64,000 nucleotides of DNA. Origin: Sipunculus nudus (Eukaryota; Annelida; Sipuncula; Golfingiida; Sipunculidae). How positions within the stretch are numbered: position 1 is the stretch's first letter; each line of letters begins with the position of its first letter. The stretch is from the NCBI GenBank assembly GCA_026874595.1, contig CM049310.1, positions 41,607,558 to 41,671,557 of the forward strand. Direction: 5' to 3'. Made by a program: the position numbers and the translations under genes. The notes below the pieces were generated by a model. It did not search any database. It worked only from the letters and a program-made list of their open reading frames with translations, and was not told where the DNA came from. Of the stretch, positions 10,607-22,825 are shown piece by piece.

Positions 10607-11032
10607 GGTATATTTTAGCCATCATTCGATTGCCCCTCGATCTTTGACCCGAGAATTTCTTCTTCCCGCTCACTAAGACAGCAGGTAATTTAGGTTCGCC
10701 ATCAGACCTTGGTCGATCTTTTCTGGTAACGTTTTCACACATATTTTGTAGGGAATTTCTCGAAATCAAATGACCGGGTGCCACAGCTCATACTAAAACA
10801 TTAAAAGTATTTCAGAATATAAAATAATATAGCTTTTCACCGATCACATGTGCTTACCTGCAAATTTAGTTTTAATTGCTGTGGAGAAAGTGCATACATC
10901 TTGTTAATCCTAATATTTTAATTCGACAACCTCTGATTTATACTCACTAAAACTATAGCGTGGTTACAATATTATCGCCTACAGCAATGGGTCATGGGAG
11001 AGAGGGTTACCTGGTTTAATAGGTTAGAAATG

Positions 11033-11107
11033 TGATTTCGCATGGGGATTCGAACCCTGGACCATTGGCGTGTGAGGCGACCCTGAGAGCCACTACACTT
11101 CGAAACC
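11033..11107 (-). pseudogene. psi-Val-1, unit 6
   Basis: B box GGTTCGAATCC still fits the consensus, but the terminator run is broken to TTT by the ttagaaatg change. Confidence 0.78.
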
Positions 11108-11289
11108 GTTCGATAATGAACTTTAGTCATTCTGAAGCGTAAGGATCATGTGCAAACTTGTTTTTTTGGAGACCAGTTGGATATTGGATAGGGGGAAACT
11201 CACTTTGATTTTAAATTCAACCAGTCCAAAATAAAACAAATGAAGTATTAATATGATTAATGTTCAAACAATCCCTAACTGGGAGCTGG

Positions 11290-11361
11290 GGTTTACGCTC
11301 TGGTTCGAAATTAGGACCTGCCGCGTGTGAGATCAACGTGAGAGCGATCAGGCTCGAATCC
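11290..11361 (-). pseudogene. psi-Val-2, unit 6
   Basis: Common S-type psi-Val-2 (ctggttcgaaattagg, gccgcgtgtgag). Confidence 0.65.
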
Positions 11362-11894
11362 GCTGGGTATCATACTTCGGTTCTTCTTAAGCATAACAAT
11401 GATATGCCAAACCATATCCCGAGGCCAGTTGAAGACTGCGCAGGGGAAAACTCCTCTTTGGTTTGTTATCTGATCAGTCCATAAATAATATGAAGTATAA
11501 ATACGATTAAAAATCAGACGATTCCTAACTAGGAGAATACTCTCCTTCAGACATGAACAACGACAATATAAGTTGAACCAAAGTCAGATAAGCCTGTGCT
11601 TCATACTTATATTTTAACAATATTGGAAACAAAAGTAAGACGATGTAGCTTTTGATCGTATCACAGATGCGCAGCTGCAAATCAATTTAATATACTGTGG
11701 AGATAAAAATGGTCACTTCTGAACATGCTTCAAGTGACGCACAGGAACTGAATTAAGCTTGATCACTCGGATGGATAAAACGAATATTCGCTTATTGATA
11801 TTTCACAAATTACGACCTGAAGTATCCTATAATTATGTCTGATCCAGTACATGCAAATGATAAAAAATGGTGGAGGTTATATTTGGGAAATATA

Positions 11895-11967
11895 TGGTTC
11901 CGCTGGGGTTCGAACCCAGGACCTTTCGCGTGTGAGGCGAACGTGATAGCCACTACACTACGAAACC
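11895..11967 (-). tRNA. tRNA-Val (anticodon CAC), unit 6
   Basis: Body identical to 10057-10129, but the terminator is weakened (ATATATTTCCC after the gene instead of ATATTTTTCCC). Transcripts may run on to the T6 run about 30 nt downstream. Confidence 0.9.
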
Positions 11968-12373
11968 GCTCGATATCGTGCCTTCTTCATTCTGAAGCTC
12001 AAGGATATTTTAGCTAATCTTTTATGCGACATCATCTGCAGACCAAGGTGGGGTACTTCTTACCTCAGTTAAGAATCCGGTCACTACATAAATAACTATA
12101 TATGATTTTCATTTTAAATACAATAATAATTCCTATTATATTCTTGTTTAAATGTCAACTACATAGGCTTGAGCCAAGTTGAAATAAAAATTAACTTATC
12201 TTAACGTCACACCTTGAAAGCTGTAAAAGGAGGACACCGGAAAATATTTACAATTAAAATGGGCAAAAAATGTGAAACCTGGATTCAGGAAAATCTGAAA
12301 TTTAAGTATTCATAGATGATGAACAAAAATGGAACCATAGACTATTCGAATTTAACTTCGACACTGTTAAGTT

Positions 12374-12444
12374 GGCTCGTTGGTGAAGGAGTAAGATTCT
12401 CGCTTCGGGTGCGAGAGCTTCCGGGTTCTATCCCGGACGAGCCC
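12374..12444 (+). pseudogene. Decayed tRNA-Pro(CGG), 71-nt form, unit 7
   Basis: As 296-366 with one more A-box change (ggtgaagga). Confidence 0.85.
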
Positions 12445-12870
12445 GGTATATTTTAGCCATCATTCGATTGCCCCTCGATCTTTGACCCGAGAATTTCTTC
12501 TTCCCGCTCACTAAGACAGCAGGTAATTTAGGTTCGCCATCAGACCTTGGTCGATCTTTTCTGGTAACGTTTTCACACATATTTTGTAGGGAATTTCTCG
12601 AAATCAAATGACCGGGTGCCACAGCTCATACTAAAACATTAAAAGTATTTCAGAATATAAAATAATATAGCTTTTCACCGATCACATGTGCTTACCTGCA
12701 AATTTAGTTTTAATTGCTGTGGAGAAAGTGCATACATCTTGTTAATCCTAATATTTCAATTCGACAACCTCTGATTTATACTCACTAAAACTATAGCGTG
12801 GTTACAATATTATCGCCTACAGCAATGGGTCATGGGAGAGAGGGTTACCTGGTTTAATAGGTTAGAAATG

Positions 12871-12945
12871 TGATTTCGCATGGGGATTCGAACCCTGGAC
12901 CATTGGCGTGTGAGGCGACCCTGAGAGCCACTACACTTCGAAACC
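12871..12945 (-). pseudogene. psi-Val-1, unit 7
   Basis: Same as unit 6; terminator lost. Confidence 0.78.
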
Positions 12946-13127
12946 GTTCGATAATGAACTTCAGTCATTCTGAAGCGTAAGGATCATGTGCAAACTTGTT
13001 TTTTTGGAGACCAGTTGGATATTGGATAGGGGGAAACTCACTTTGATTTTAAATTCAACCAGTCCAAAATAAAACAAATGAAGTATTAATATGATAAATG
13101 TTCAAACAATCCCTAACTGGGAGCTGG

Positions 13128-13199
13128 GGTTTACGCTCTGGTTCGAAATTAGGACCTGCCGCGTGTGAGATCAACGTGAGAGCGATCAGGCTCGAATCC
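13128..13199 (-). pseudogene. psi-Val-2, unit 7
   Basis: Common S-type. Confidence 0.65.
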
Positions 13200-13732
13200 G
13201 CTGGGTATCATACTTCGGTTCTTCTTAAGCATAACAATGATATGCCAAACCATATCCCGAGGCCAGTTGAAGACTGCGCAGGGGAAAACTCCTCTTTGGT
13301 TTGTTATCTGATCAGTCCATAAATAATATGAAGTATAAATACGATTAAAAATCAGACGATTCCTAACTAGGAGAATACTCTCCTTCAGACATGAACAACG
13401 ACAATATAAGTTGAACCAAAGTCAGATAAGCCTGTGCTTCATACTTATATTTTAACAATATTGGAAACAAAAGTAAGACGATGTAGCTTTTGATCGTATC
13501 ACAGATGCGCAGCTGCAAATCAATTTAATATACTGTGGAGATAAAAATGGTCACTTCTGAACATGCTTCAAGTGACGCACAGGAACTGAATTAAGCTTGA
13601 TCACTCGGATGGATAAAACGAATATTCGCTTATTGATATTTCACAAATTACGACCTGAAGTATCCTATAATTATGTCTGATCCAGTACATGCAAATGATA
13701 AAAAATGGTGGAGGTTATATTTGGGAAAAATA

Positions 13733-13805
13733 TGGTTCCGCTGGGGTTCGAACCCAGGACCTTTCGCGTGTGAGGCGAACGTGATAGCCACTACACTACG
13801 AAACC
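13733..13805 (-). tRNA. tRNA-Val (anticodon CAC), unit 7
   Basis: Body identical to 10057-10129; T5 terminator present. Confidence 0.94.
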
Positions 13806-14211
13806 GCTCGATATCGTGCCTTCTTCATTCTGAAGCTCAAGGATATTTTAGCTAATCTTTTATGCGACATCATCTGCAGACCAAGGTGGGGTACTTCTTA
13901 CCTCAGTTAAGAATCCGGTCACTACATAAATAACTATATATGATTTTCATTTTAAATACAATAATAATTCCTATTATATTCTTGTTTAAATGTCAACTAC
14001 ATAGGCTTGAGCCAAGTTGAAATAAAAATTAACTTATCTTAACGTCACACCTTGAAAGCTGTAAAAGGAGGACACCGGAAAATATTTACAATTAAAATGG
14101 GCAAAAAATGTGAAACCTGGATTCAGGAAAATCTGAAATTTAAGTATTCATAGATGATGAACAAAAATGGAACAATAGACTATTCGAATTTAACTTCGAC
14201 ACTGTTAAGTT

Positions 14212-14282
14212 GGCTCGTTGGTGTAGGAGTAAGATTCTCGCTTCGGGTGCGAGAGCTTCCGGGTTCTATCCCGGACGAGCCC
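14212..14282 (+). pseudogene. Decayed tRNA-Pro(CGG), 71-nt form, unit 8
   Basis: Same decayed body as 296-366. Confidence 0.85.
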
Positions 14283-14708
14283 GGTATATTTTAGCCATCA
14301 TTCGATTGCCCCTCGATCTTTGACCCGAGAATTTCTTCTTCCCGCTCACTAAGACAGCAGGTAATTTAGGTTCGCCATCAGACCTTGGTCGATCTTTTCT
14401 GGTAACGTTTTCACACATATTTTGTAGGGAATTTCTCGAAATCAAATGACCGGGTGCCACAGCTCATACTAAAACATTAAAAGTATTTCAGAATATAAAA
14501 TAATATAGCTTTTCACCGATCACATGTGCTTACCTGCAAATTTAGTTTTAATTGCTGTGGAGAAAGTGCATACATCTTGTTAATCCTAATATTTTAATTC
14601 GACAACCTCTGATTTATACTCACTAAAACTATAGCGTGGTTACAATATTATCGCCTACAGCAATGGGTCATGGGAGAGAGGGTTACCTGGTTTAATAGGT
14701 TAGAAATG

Positions 14709-14783
14709 TGATTTAGCATGGGGATTCGAACCCTGGACCATTGGCGTGTGAGGCGACCCTGAGAGCCACTACACTTCGAAACC
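14709..14783 (-). pseudogene. psi-Val-1, unit 8
   Basis: As unit 6, with a further acceptor-stem change (gatttagc). Terminator lost. Confidence 0.77.
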
Positions 14784-14964
14784 GTTCGATAATGAACTTC
14801 AGTCATTCTGAAGCGTAAGGATCATGTGCTAACTTGTTTTTTGGAGACCAGTTGGATATTGGATAGGGGGAAACTCACTTTGATTTTAAATTCAACCAGT
14901 CCAAAATAAAACAAATGAAGTATTAATATGATTAATGTTCAAACAATCCCTAACTGGGAGCTGG

Positions 14965-15036
14965 GGTTTACGCTCTGGTTCGAAATTAGGACCTGCCGGG
15001 TGTGAGATCAACGTGAGAGCGATCAGGCTCGAATCC
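14965..15036 (-). pseudogene. psi-Val-2, unit 8
   Basis: S-type with gccgggtgtgag as in unit 5. Confidence 0.65.
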
Positions 15037-15568
15037 GCTGGGTATCATACTTCGGTTCTTCTTAAGCATAACAATGATATGCCAAACCATATCCCGAGGC
15101 CAGTTGAAGACTGCGCAGGGGAAAACTCCTCTTTGGTTTGTTATCTGATCAGTCCATAAATAATATGAAGTATAAATACGATTAAAAATCAGACGATTCC
15201 TAACTAGGAGAATACTCTCCTTCAGACATGAACAACGACAATATAAGTTGAACCAAGTCAGATAAGCCTGTGCTTCATACTTATATTTTAACAATATTGG
15301 AAACAAAAGTAAGAAGATGTAGCTTTTGATCGTATCACAGATGCGCAGCTGCAAATCAATTTAATATACTGTGGAGATAAAAATGGTCACTTCTGAACAT
15401 GCTTCAAGTGACGAACAGGAACTGAATTAAGCTTGATCACTCGGATGGATAAAACGAATATTCGCTTATTGATATTTCACAAATTACGACCTGAAGTATC
15501 CTATAATTATGTCTGATCCTGTACATGCAAATGATAAAAAATGGTGGAGGTTATATTTGGGAAAAATA

Positions 15569-15641
15569 TGGTTCCGCTGGGGTTCGAACCCAGGACCTTT
15601 CGCGTGTGAGGCGAACGTGATAGCCACTACACTACGAAACC
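15569..15641 (-). tRNA. tRNA-Val (anticodon CAC), unit 8
   Basis: Body identical to 10057-10129; T5 terminator present. Confidence 0.94.
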
Positions 15642-16047
15642 GCTCGATATCGTGCCTTCTTCATTCTGAAGCTCAAGGATATTTTAGCTAATCTTTTATG
15701 CGACATCATCTGCAGACCAAGGTGGGGTACTTCTTACCTCAGTTAAGAATCCGGTCAATACATAAATAACTATATATGATTTTCATTTTTAATACAATAA
15801 TAATTCCTATTATATTCTTGTTTAAATGTCAACTACATAGGCTTGAGCCAAGATGAAATAAAAATTAACTTATCTTAACGTCACACCTTGAAAGCTGTAA
15901 AAGGAGGACACCGGAAAATATTTACAATTAAAATGGGCAAAAAATGTGAAACCTGGATTCAGGAAAATCTGAAATTTAAGTATTCATACATGATGAACAA
16001 AAATGGAACAATAGGCTCTTCGAATTTAACTTCGACACTGTTAAGTT

Positions 16048-16118
16048 GGCTCGTTGGTGTAGGAGTAAGATTCTCGCTTCGGGTGCGAGAGCTTCCGGGT
16101 TCTATCCCGGACGAGCCC
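16048..16118 (+). pseudogene. Decayed tRNA-Pro(CGG), 71-nt form, unit 9
   Basis: Same decayed body as 296-366. Confidence 0.85.
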
Positions 16119-16544
16119 GGTATATTTTAGCCATCATTCGATTGCCCCTCGATCTTTGACCCGAGAATTTCTTCTTCCCGCTCACTAAGACAGCAGGTAA
16201 TTTAGGTTCGCCATCAGACCTTGGTTGATCTTTTCTGGTAACGTTTTCACACATATTTTGTAGGGAATTTCTCGAAATCAAATGACCGGGTGCCACAGCT
16301 CATACTAAAACATTAAAAGTATTTCAGAATATAAAATAATATAGCTTTTCACCGATCACATGTGCTTACCTGCAAATTTAGTTTTAATTGCTGTGGAGAA
16401 AGTGCATACATCTTATTAATCCTAATATTTTAATTCGACAACCTCTGATTTATACTCACTAAAACTATAGCGTGGTTACAATATTATCGCCTACAGCAAT
16501 GGGTCATGGGAGAGAGGGTTACCTGGTTTAATAGGTTAGAAATG

Positions 16545-16619
16545 TGATTTCGCATGGGGGTTCGAACCCTTGACCATTGGCGTGTGAGGCGACCCTGAGA
16601 GCCACTACACTTCGAAACC
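16545..16619 (-). pseudogene. psi-Val-1, unit 9
   Basis: B box GGTTCGAACCC kept; variant cccttgacc shared with units 22-24, 26 and 27. Terminator lost. Confidence 0.78.
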
Positions 16620-16800
16620 GTTCGATAATGAACTTCAGTCATTCTGAAGCGTAAGGATCATGTGCAAACTTGTTTTTTGGAGACCAGTTGGATATTGGAT
16701 AGGGGGAAACTCACTTTGATTTTAAATTCAACCAGTCCAAAATAAAACAAATGAAGTATTAATATGATTAATGTTCAAACAATCCCTAACTGGGAGCTGG

Positions 16801-16872
16801 GGTTTACGCTCTGGTTAGAAATTAGGACCTGCCGCGTGTGAGATCAACGTGAGAGCGATCAGGCTCGAATCC
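16801..16872 (-). pseudogene. psi-Val-2, unit 9
   Basis: S-type with an extra change in the T loop (ctggttagaaatt). Confidence 0.63.
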
Positions 16873-17405
16873 GCTGGGTATCATACTTCGGTTCTTCTTA
16901 AGCATAACAATGATATGCCAAACCATATCCCGAGGCCAGTTGAAGACTGCGCAGGGGAAAACTCCTCTTTGGTTTGTTATCTGATCAGTCCATAAATAAT
17001 ATGAAGTATAAATACGATTAAAAATCAGACGATTCCTAACTAGGAGAATACTCTCCTTCAGACATGAACAACGACAATATAAGTTGAACCAAAGTCAGAT
17101 AAGCCTGTGCTTCATACTTATATTTTAACAATATTGGAAACAAAAGTAAGAAGATGTAGCTTTTGATCGTATCACAGATGCGCAGCTGCAAATCAATTTA
17201 ATATACTGTGGAGATAAAAATGGTCACTTCTGAACATGCTTCAAGTGACGAACAGGAACTGAATTAAGCTTGATCACTCGGATGGATAAAACAAATATTC
17301 GCTTATTGATATTTCACAAATTACGACCTGAAGTATCCTATAATTATGTCTGATCCAGTACATGCAAATGATAAAAAATGGTGGAGGTTATATTTGGGAA
17401 AAATA

Positions 17406-17478
17406 TGGTTCCGCTGGGGTTCGAACCCAGGACCTTTTGCGTGTGAGGCGAACGTGATAGCCACTACACTACGAAACC
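17406..17478 (-). tRNA. tRNA-Val (anticodon CAC), unit 9, stem variant
   Basis: As 10057-10129 except for one anticodon-stem base: the 3' strand reads GCAAA instead of GCGAA, leaving a C-A mismatch in the middle of the stem. T5 terminator present. Probably transcribed; folding may be weaker. Confidence 0.84.
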
Positions 17479-17884
17479 GCTCGATATCGTGCCTTCTTCA
17501 TTCTGAAGCTCACGGATATTTTACCTAATCTTTTATGCGACATCATCTGCAGAGCAAGGTGGGGTACTTCTTACCTCAGTTAAGAATCCGGTCACTACAT
17601 AAATAACTATATATGATTTTCATTTTAAATACAATAACAATTCCTATTATATTCCTGTTTAAATGTCAACTACATAGGTTTGAGCCAAGATGAAATAAAA
17701 ATTAACATACCTTAACGTCACACCTTGTAAGCTGTAAAAGGAGGACGCCGGAAAATATTTACAATGAAAATGGGCAAAAAATGTGAGACCTGGATTCAGG
17801 AAAATCTGAAGTGTAAGTATTCATACATATTGAACAAAAATGGAACAATAGACTCTTCGAATTTCACTTCGACGCTGTTGAGTT

Positions 17885-17956
17885 GGCTCGTTGGTCTAGG
17901 GGTATGATTCTCGCTTCGGGTGCGAGAGGTCCCGGGTTCAATTCCCGGACGAGCCC
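17885..17956 (+). tRNA. tRNA-Pro (anticodon CGG), unit 10, reference intact copy
   Basis: 72-nt gene with a complete cloverleaf: acceptor GGCTCGT/ACGAGCC, discriminator C, anticodon stem CTCGC/GCGAG with loop TTCGGGT and anticodon CGG (17917-17919), T arm CCGGG-TTCAATT-CCCGG. The A box TGGTCTAGGGG and B box GGTTCAATTCC fit the Pol III consensus. A T4 run lies 7 nt after the gene. No intron and no encoded CCA. It should decode CCG proline codons. One of only five intact Pro copies among 33 units. Confidence 0.92.
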
Positions 17957-18382
17957 GATATATTTTAGCCATCCTTAGATTGCCCCTCGATCTTTCACCT
18001 GAGAATTTCTTCTTCCCGCTCACTTAGACCGCAGGTAATTTAGGTTCGTCATTAGACCTTGGTCGATCTTTTCTGTTAACGTTTTCATACATATTTTGTA
18101 GGGAATTTCTCGAAATCAAATGACCGGGTGCCACAGCTCATACTAAAACATTAAAATTATTTCAGAATATAAAATAATATAGCTTTTCACCGATCACATG
18201 TGCTTACCTGCAAATTTAGTTTTAACTGCTGTGGAGAAATTGCATACATCTTGTTAATCCTAAAATTTCAATTCGACAACCTCTGATTTATACTCACTAA
18301 AACTATAGCGTGGTTACGATATTATCGCCTACAGCCATGGGTCATGGGAGAAAGGGTTACTTGGGTTAATAGGTTAAAAATG

Positions 18383-18457
18383 TGATTTCGCATGGGGGTT
18401 CGAACCCAGGACCATTGGCGTGTGAGGCGACCCTGATAGAGACTACACTTCGAAACT
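18383..18457 (-). pseudogene. psi-Val-1, unit 10 (L-type)
   Basis: Same L-type sequence as 2629-2703, with the T5 run. Confidence 0.75.
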
Positions 18458-18628
18458 GCTCGATAATGAAATTCCGTCATTCTAAAGTTTCAGGATCATG
18501 TGTAAACTGATTTTTTGGAGACCAATTGGAGAGGGGTAAGCTCACTTTGATTTTGAATCCTACCAGTCGATAATAAAACAAATGAAGTATTAATATGATT
18601 CATGTTCAAACAATCCCTAACTGGGAGC

Positions 18629-19232
18629 ATGTTCTACTCCAAATATCAACTATATAGGATATTCAAGATCGAGTCAAAGTATCCTGTGGATATTGCAGAT
18701 TATGTACAAACGTCTTAGGAGAAAAAGTTTATATCAAGAAAAAAAATGAAACTGGAAAGTTCTACAAAAATAATCAGTAATATCACTGAAGGACCTGAAT
18801 TAAGGATGACTTCAAATTTTTACATTCAATCATGATGAACTTTATTGGAACGGATCGTACAGCACTTTTTCAATTCGAAATCTTAAACACATGCCAGGGA
18901 ATATATAGGTTGCGATAGGTCGCTCATTTCAAAGAAAAATACTTTCTTGTCAGTATTGGAAAATGATGAATAAAAATATGTAGCTCTTAACCGAATCACA
19001 GGTGCGTATTCGACATGTATAAATTCACCGCAAAGGCACTAAAGTATCATCCTTACACCAATTTTAATTGCTGTTCAGTAAATGAATACATCTTATTGGT
19101 CGATATATTTTTAAAATCGACAATTCTTAATTTATACAAATTTAAACTATGGCCTTTTAAAATAATATCTATTACGGCTTGTGACATGTGAAACATGGAT
19201 TTTCAGGAGGAGGTTAATAGTCTAAGAATTTC
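18629..19232. repeat. B-module block (unit 10)
   Basis: Near copy of 2875-3478. No gene seen. Confidence 0.8.
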
Positions 19233-19305
19233 TGTTTACGCTCTGGTTCGAAATTAGGACCTACTGTGTGTGAGATTAACGTGAGAGCGATCAGGCTACG
19301 AATCC
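19233..19305 (-). pseudogene. psi-Val-2, unit 10 (L-type, 73 nt)
   Basis: As 3479-3551 with one change at the 3' end (tctgtttacg). Confidence 0.6.
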
Positions 19306-19831
19306 GCTGGGTATCATACTTCGGTTCTTCTTAAGCATAACAATGATATGCCATACCATATCTCGAGGCCAGTTGAAGACTTTGCAGGGGAAAGCTCCTC
19401 TTCGGTTTATTATCTGATCAGTCCATAAATAATATGATATAAATACGATTAAAAATCAGACGATCCCTAACTAGGAGAATACTCTCCTTCAAACATGAAC
19501 AACGACAATATAAGTTGATCCAAAGTCAGATAAAGCCTGTGCTTCATACATATATTTTGACAATATTGGAAACAAAAGTAAGAAGATGTAGCTTTTGAGC
19601 GTATCACAGATGCGCAGCTGCAAATCAATTTAATATACTGTGGAGATAAGAATGATTACTTCTGAACATGCTTCAAGTGACGAACATGAACTGAATTAAA
19701 GCTTGATCACTCGGATGGATAAAACGAATATTCGCTTATATTTATATTTCACAAATTACGACATGAAGTATCTTATAATTATGTGTGATCCAGTACATGC
19801 AAATGTTAAAAAATGAGGTTATATTTGGCAA

Positions 19832-19845
19832 TACACTACGAAACC
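19832..19845 (-). pseudogene. tRNA-Val deletion scar, unit 10
   Basis: Same 14-nt remnant and the same extra 4-bp loss upstream as unit 2. Confidence 0.85.
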
Positions 19846-20250
19846 GCTCGTTATCGTGCCTTCTTTATTCTGAAGCTCAAGGATATTATAGTTAATCTTT
19901 TATGCGACATCCTCTGCAGACGAAAGTGGGGTACTTCTTACCTCAGTTAAGAATCCGGTCACTACATAAATAACTATTTATGATTTTCATTTTTAATACA
20001 ATAATAATTCCTATTATATTCTTGTTAAAATGTCAACTACATAGGTTTGAGCCAAGATGAAATAAAAATTAACTTATCTTAACGTCACACCTTGAAGCTG
20101 TAAAAGAAGGACACCGGAAAATATTTACAATTAAAATGGGCAAAAAATGTGAAACCTGGATTCAGGAAAATCTGAAATTTAAGTATTCATACATGATGAA
20201 CAAAAATGGAACAATAGACTCTTCGAATTTAACTTCGACACTGTTAAGTT

Positions 20251-20321
20251 GGCTCCTTGGTGTAGGAGTAAGTTTCTCGCTTCGGGTGCGAGAGCTTCCG
20301 GGTTCTATCCCGGACGAGCCC
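20251..20321 (+). pseudogene. Decayed tRNA-Pro(CGG), 71-nt form, unit 11
   Basis: More decayed than the rest: the acceptor reads GGCTCCT (pairing lost at position 6), with gtaagtttctcgc in the D arm. Other defects as 296-366. Confidence 0.85.
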
Positions 20322-20747
20322 GGTATATTTTAGCCATCATTCGATTGCCGCTCGATCTTTGACCCGAGAATTTCTTCTTCCCGCTCACTAAGACAGCAGG
20401 TAATTTAGGTTCGCCATCAGACCTTGGTCGAACTTTTCTGTTAACGTTTTCACACATATTTTGTAGGGAATTTCTCGAAATCAAATGACCGGGTGCCACA
20501 GCTCATACTAAAACATTAAAAGTATTTCAGAATATAAAATAATATAGCTTTTCACCGATCACATGTGCTTACCTGCAAATTTAGTTTTAATTGCTGTTGA
20601 GAAAGTGCATACATCTTGTTAATCCTAATATTTCAATTCGACAACCTCTGATTTATACTCACTAAAACTATAGCGTGGTTACAATATTATCGCCTACAGC
20701 AATGGGTCATGGGAGAGAGGGTTACCTGGTTTAATAGGTTAAAAATG

Positions 20748-20822
20748 TGATTTCGCATGGGGGTTCGAACCCTGGACCATTGGCGTGTGAGGCGACCCTG
20801 AGAGCCACTACACTTCGAAACC
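20748..20822 (-). pseudogene. psi-Val-1, unit 11
   Basis: Same as 793-867, with the T5 run. Confidence 0.8.
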
Positions 20823-21002
20823 GTTCGATAATGAACTTCAGTCATTCTGAAGCGTAAGGATCATGTGCAAACTTGTTTTTTGGAGACCAGTTGGATATTG
20901 GATAGGGGAAGCTCACTTTGATTTTAAATTCAACCAGTCCAAAATAAAACAAATGAAGTATTAATATGATTCATGTTCAAAGAATCCCTAACTGGGAGCT
21001 GG

Positions 21003-21074
21003 GGTTTACGATCTGATTCGAAATAAGGACCTGCCGCGTGTGAGATCAACCTGAGAGCGATCAGGCTCGAATCC
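21003..21074 (-). pseudogene. psi-Val-2, unit 11
   Basis: As unit 3 (acgatctgattcg) but with caggctcgaat restored. Confidence 0.63.
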
Positions 21075-21607
21075 GCTGGGTATCATACTTCGGTTCTTCT
21101 TAAGCATAACAATGATATGCCATACCATATCTCGAGGCCAGTTGAAAACTGCGCAGGGGAAAGCTCCTCTTTGGTTTGTTATCTGATCAGTCCATAAATA
21201 ATATGACGTATAAATACGATTAAAAATCAGACGATTCCTAACTAGGAGGATACTCTCCTTCAGACATGAACAACGACAATATAAGTTGAACCAAAGTAAG
21301 ATAAAGCCTGTGCTTCACACTTATATTTTAACAATATTGGAAACAAAAGTAAGAAGATGTAGCTTTTGATCGTATCACAGATGCGCAGCTGCAAATCAAT
21401 TTAATATACTGTGGAGATAAAAATGGTCACTTCTGAACATGCTTCAAGTGACGAACAGGAACTGAATTAAGCTTGATCACTCGGATGGATAAAACGAATA
21501 TTCGCTTATTGATATTTCACAAATTACGACCTGAAGTATCCTATAATTATGTCTGATCCAGTACATGCAAATGATAAAAAATGGTGGAGGTTATATTTGG
21601 ATAAATA

Positions 21608-21680
21608 TGGTTCCGCTGGGGTTCGAACCCAGGACCTTTCGCGTGTGATGCGAACGTGATAGCCACTACACTACGAAACC
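21608..21680 (-). tRNA. tRNA-Val (anticodon CAC), unit 11, variant
   Basis: Has A at position 32 like units 1 and 3 but the normal D loop. Weak TTT terminator. Confidence 0.85.
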
Positions 21681-22086
21681 GCTCGATATCGTGCCTTCTT
21701 CATTCTGAAGCTCAAGGATATTTTAGCTAATCTTTTATGCGACATCATCTGCAGACCAAGGAGGGGTACTTCTTACCTCAGTTAAGAATCCGGTCAATAC
21801 ATAAATAACTATATATGATTTTCATTTTTAATACAATAATAATTCCTATTATATTCTTGTTTAAATGTCAACTACATAGGTTTGAGCCAAGATGAAATAA
21901 AAATTAACTTATCTTAACGTCACACCTTGAAAGCTGTAAAAGGAGGACACCGGGAAATATTTACAATTAAAATGGGCAAAAAATGTGAAACCTGGATTCA
22001 GGAAAATCTGAAATTTAAGTATTCATACATGTTGAAGAAAAATGGAACAATAGACTCTTCGAATTTAACTTCGAAACTGTTAAGTT

Positions 22087-22157
22087 GGCTCGTTGGTGTA
22101 GGAGTAAGATTCTCGCTTCGGGTGCGAGAGCTTCCGGGTTCTATCCCGGACGAGCCC
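22087..22157 (+). pseudogene. Decayed tRNA-Pro(CGG), 71-nt form, unit 12
   Basis: Same decayed body as 296-366. Confidence 0.85.
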
Positions 22158-22583
22158 GGTATATTTTAGCCATCATTCGATTGCCCCTCGATCTTTGACC
22201 CGAGAATTTCTTCTTCCCGCTCACTAAGACAGCAGGTAATTTAGGTTCGCCATCAGACCTTGGTCGAACTTTTCTGTTAACGTTTTCACACATATTTTGT
22301 AGGGAATTTCTCGAAATCAAATGACCGGGTGCCACAGCTCATACTAAAACATTAAAAGTATTTCAGAATATAAAATAATATAGCTTTTCACCGATCACAT
22401 GTGCTTACCTGCAAATTTAGTTTTAATTGCTGTTGAGAAAGTGCATACATCTTGTTAATCCTAATATTTCAATTCGACAACCTCTGATTTATACTCACTA
22501 AAACTATAGCGTGGTTACAGTATTATCGCCTACAGCCATGGGTCATGGGAGAGAGGGTTACTTGGGTTAATAGGTTAAAAATG

Positions 22584-22658
22584 TGATTTCGCATGGGGGT
22601 TCGAACCCAGGACCATTGGCGTTTGAGGCGACCCTGATAGAGACTACACTTCGAAACT
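22584..22658 (-). pseudogene. psi-Val-1, unit 12 (L-type)
   Basis: As 2629-2703 with one more change near the anticodon stem (ggcgtttgagg), which alters the anticodon loop. T5 run kept. Confidence 0.73.
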
Positions 22659-22825
22659 GCTCGATCATGAAATTCCGTCATTCTAAAGCTTCAGGATCAT
22701 GTGTAAACTGATTTTTTGGAGACCAATTGGAGAGGGGTAAGCTCACTTTGATTTTGAATCCTACCAGTCGATAATAAAACGAAGTATTAATATGATTCAT
22801 GTTCAAACAATCCCTAAATGGGAGC

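Larger units (their letters stand above)
10240..12077. repeat. Array unit 6, class S (1838 bp)
   Basis: Near copy of units 7 and 8; all three share catagatg upstream of Pro and ggggattcg in psi-Val-1. Confidence 0.95.
12078..13915. repeat. Array unit 7, class S (1838 bp)
   Basis: Same length as unit 6 and nearly identical to it. Confidence 0.95.
13916..15751. repeat. Array unit 8, class S (1836 bp)
   Basis: Near copy of units 6 and 7. A one-base loss in the spacer (gaaccaagtcag) opens a 122-codon frame at 14986-15354 that I regard as chance. Confidence 0.95.
15752..17588. repeat. Array unit 9, class S (1837 bp)
   Basis: Starts with cggtcaatac as units 2, 4 and 12 do, then resembles units 6-8; likely a mosaic. 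Confidence 0.95.
17589..19955. repeat. Array unit 10, class L-delta with intact Pro (2367 bp)
   Basis: The only delta-Val unit with an intact tRNA-Pro. Its Pro flank (aacataccttaac, ttgtaagctg, acaatgaaaatg) is the haplotype also seen in units 25, 28, 32, 33 and 34. Val body deleted. Confidence 0.95.
19956..21790. repeat. Array unit 11, class S (1835 bp)
   Basis: Close to units 1 and 3 but with private changes in Pro. First half of the third copy of the two-unit S plus L-delta block. Confidence 0.95.

Noticed and set aside
11835-12017. Recurring 60-codon open frame containing WGSNPGPF in most Val-bearing units
   Set aside because: It is tRNA-Val read antisense through the T arm and anticodon; its conservation follows the tRNA, not a protein.
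14986-15354. Open frame of 122 codons on the minus strand (also at 28833-29201 and 34277-34645)
   Set aside because: It depends on a one-base loss in the spacer (gaaccaagtcag) and covers part of psi-Val-2. Other units have the frame broken. No domain or codon bias seen; treated as chance.
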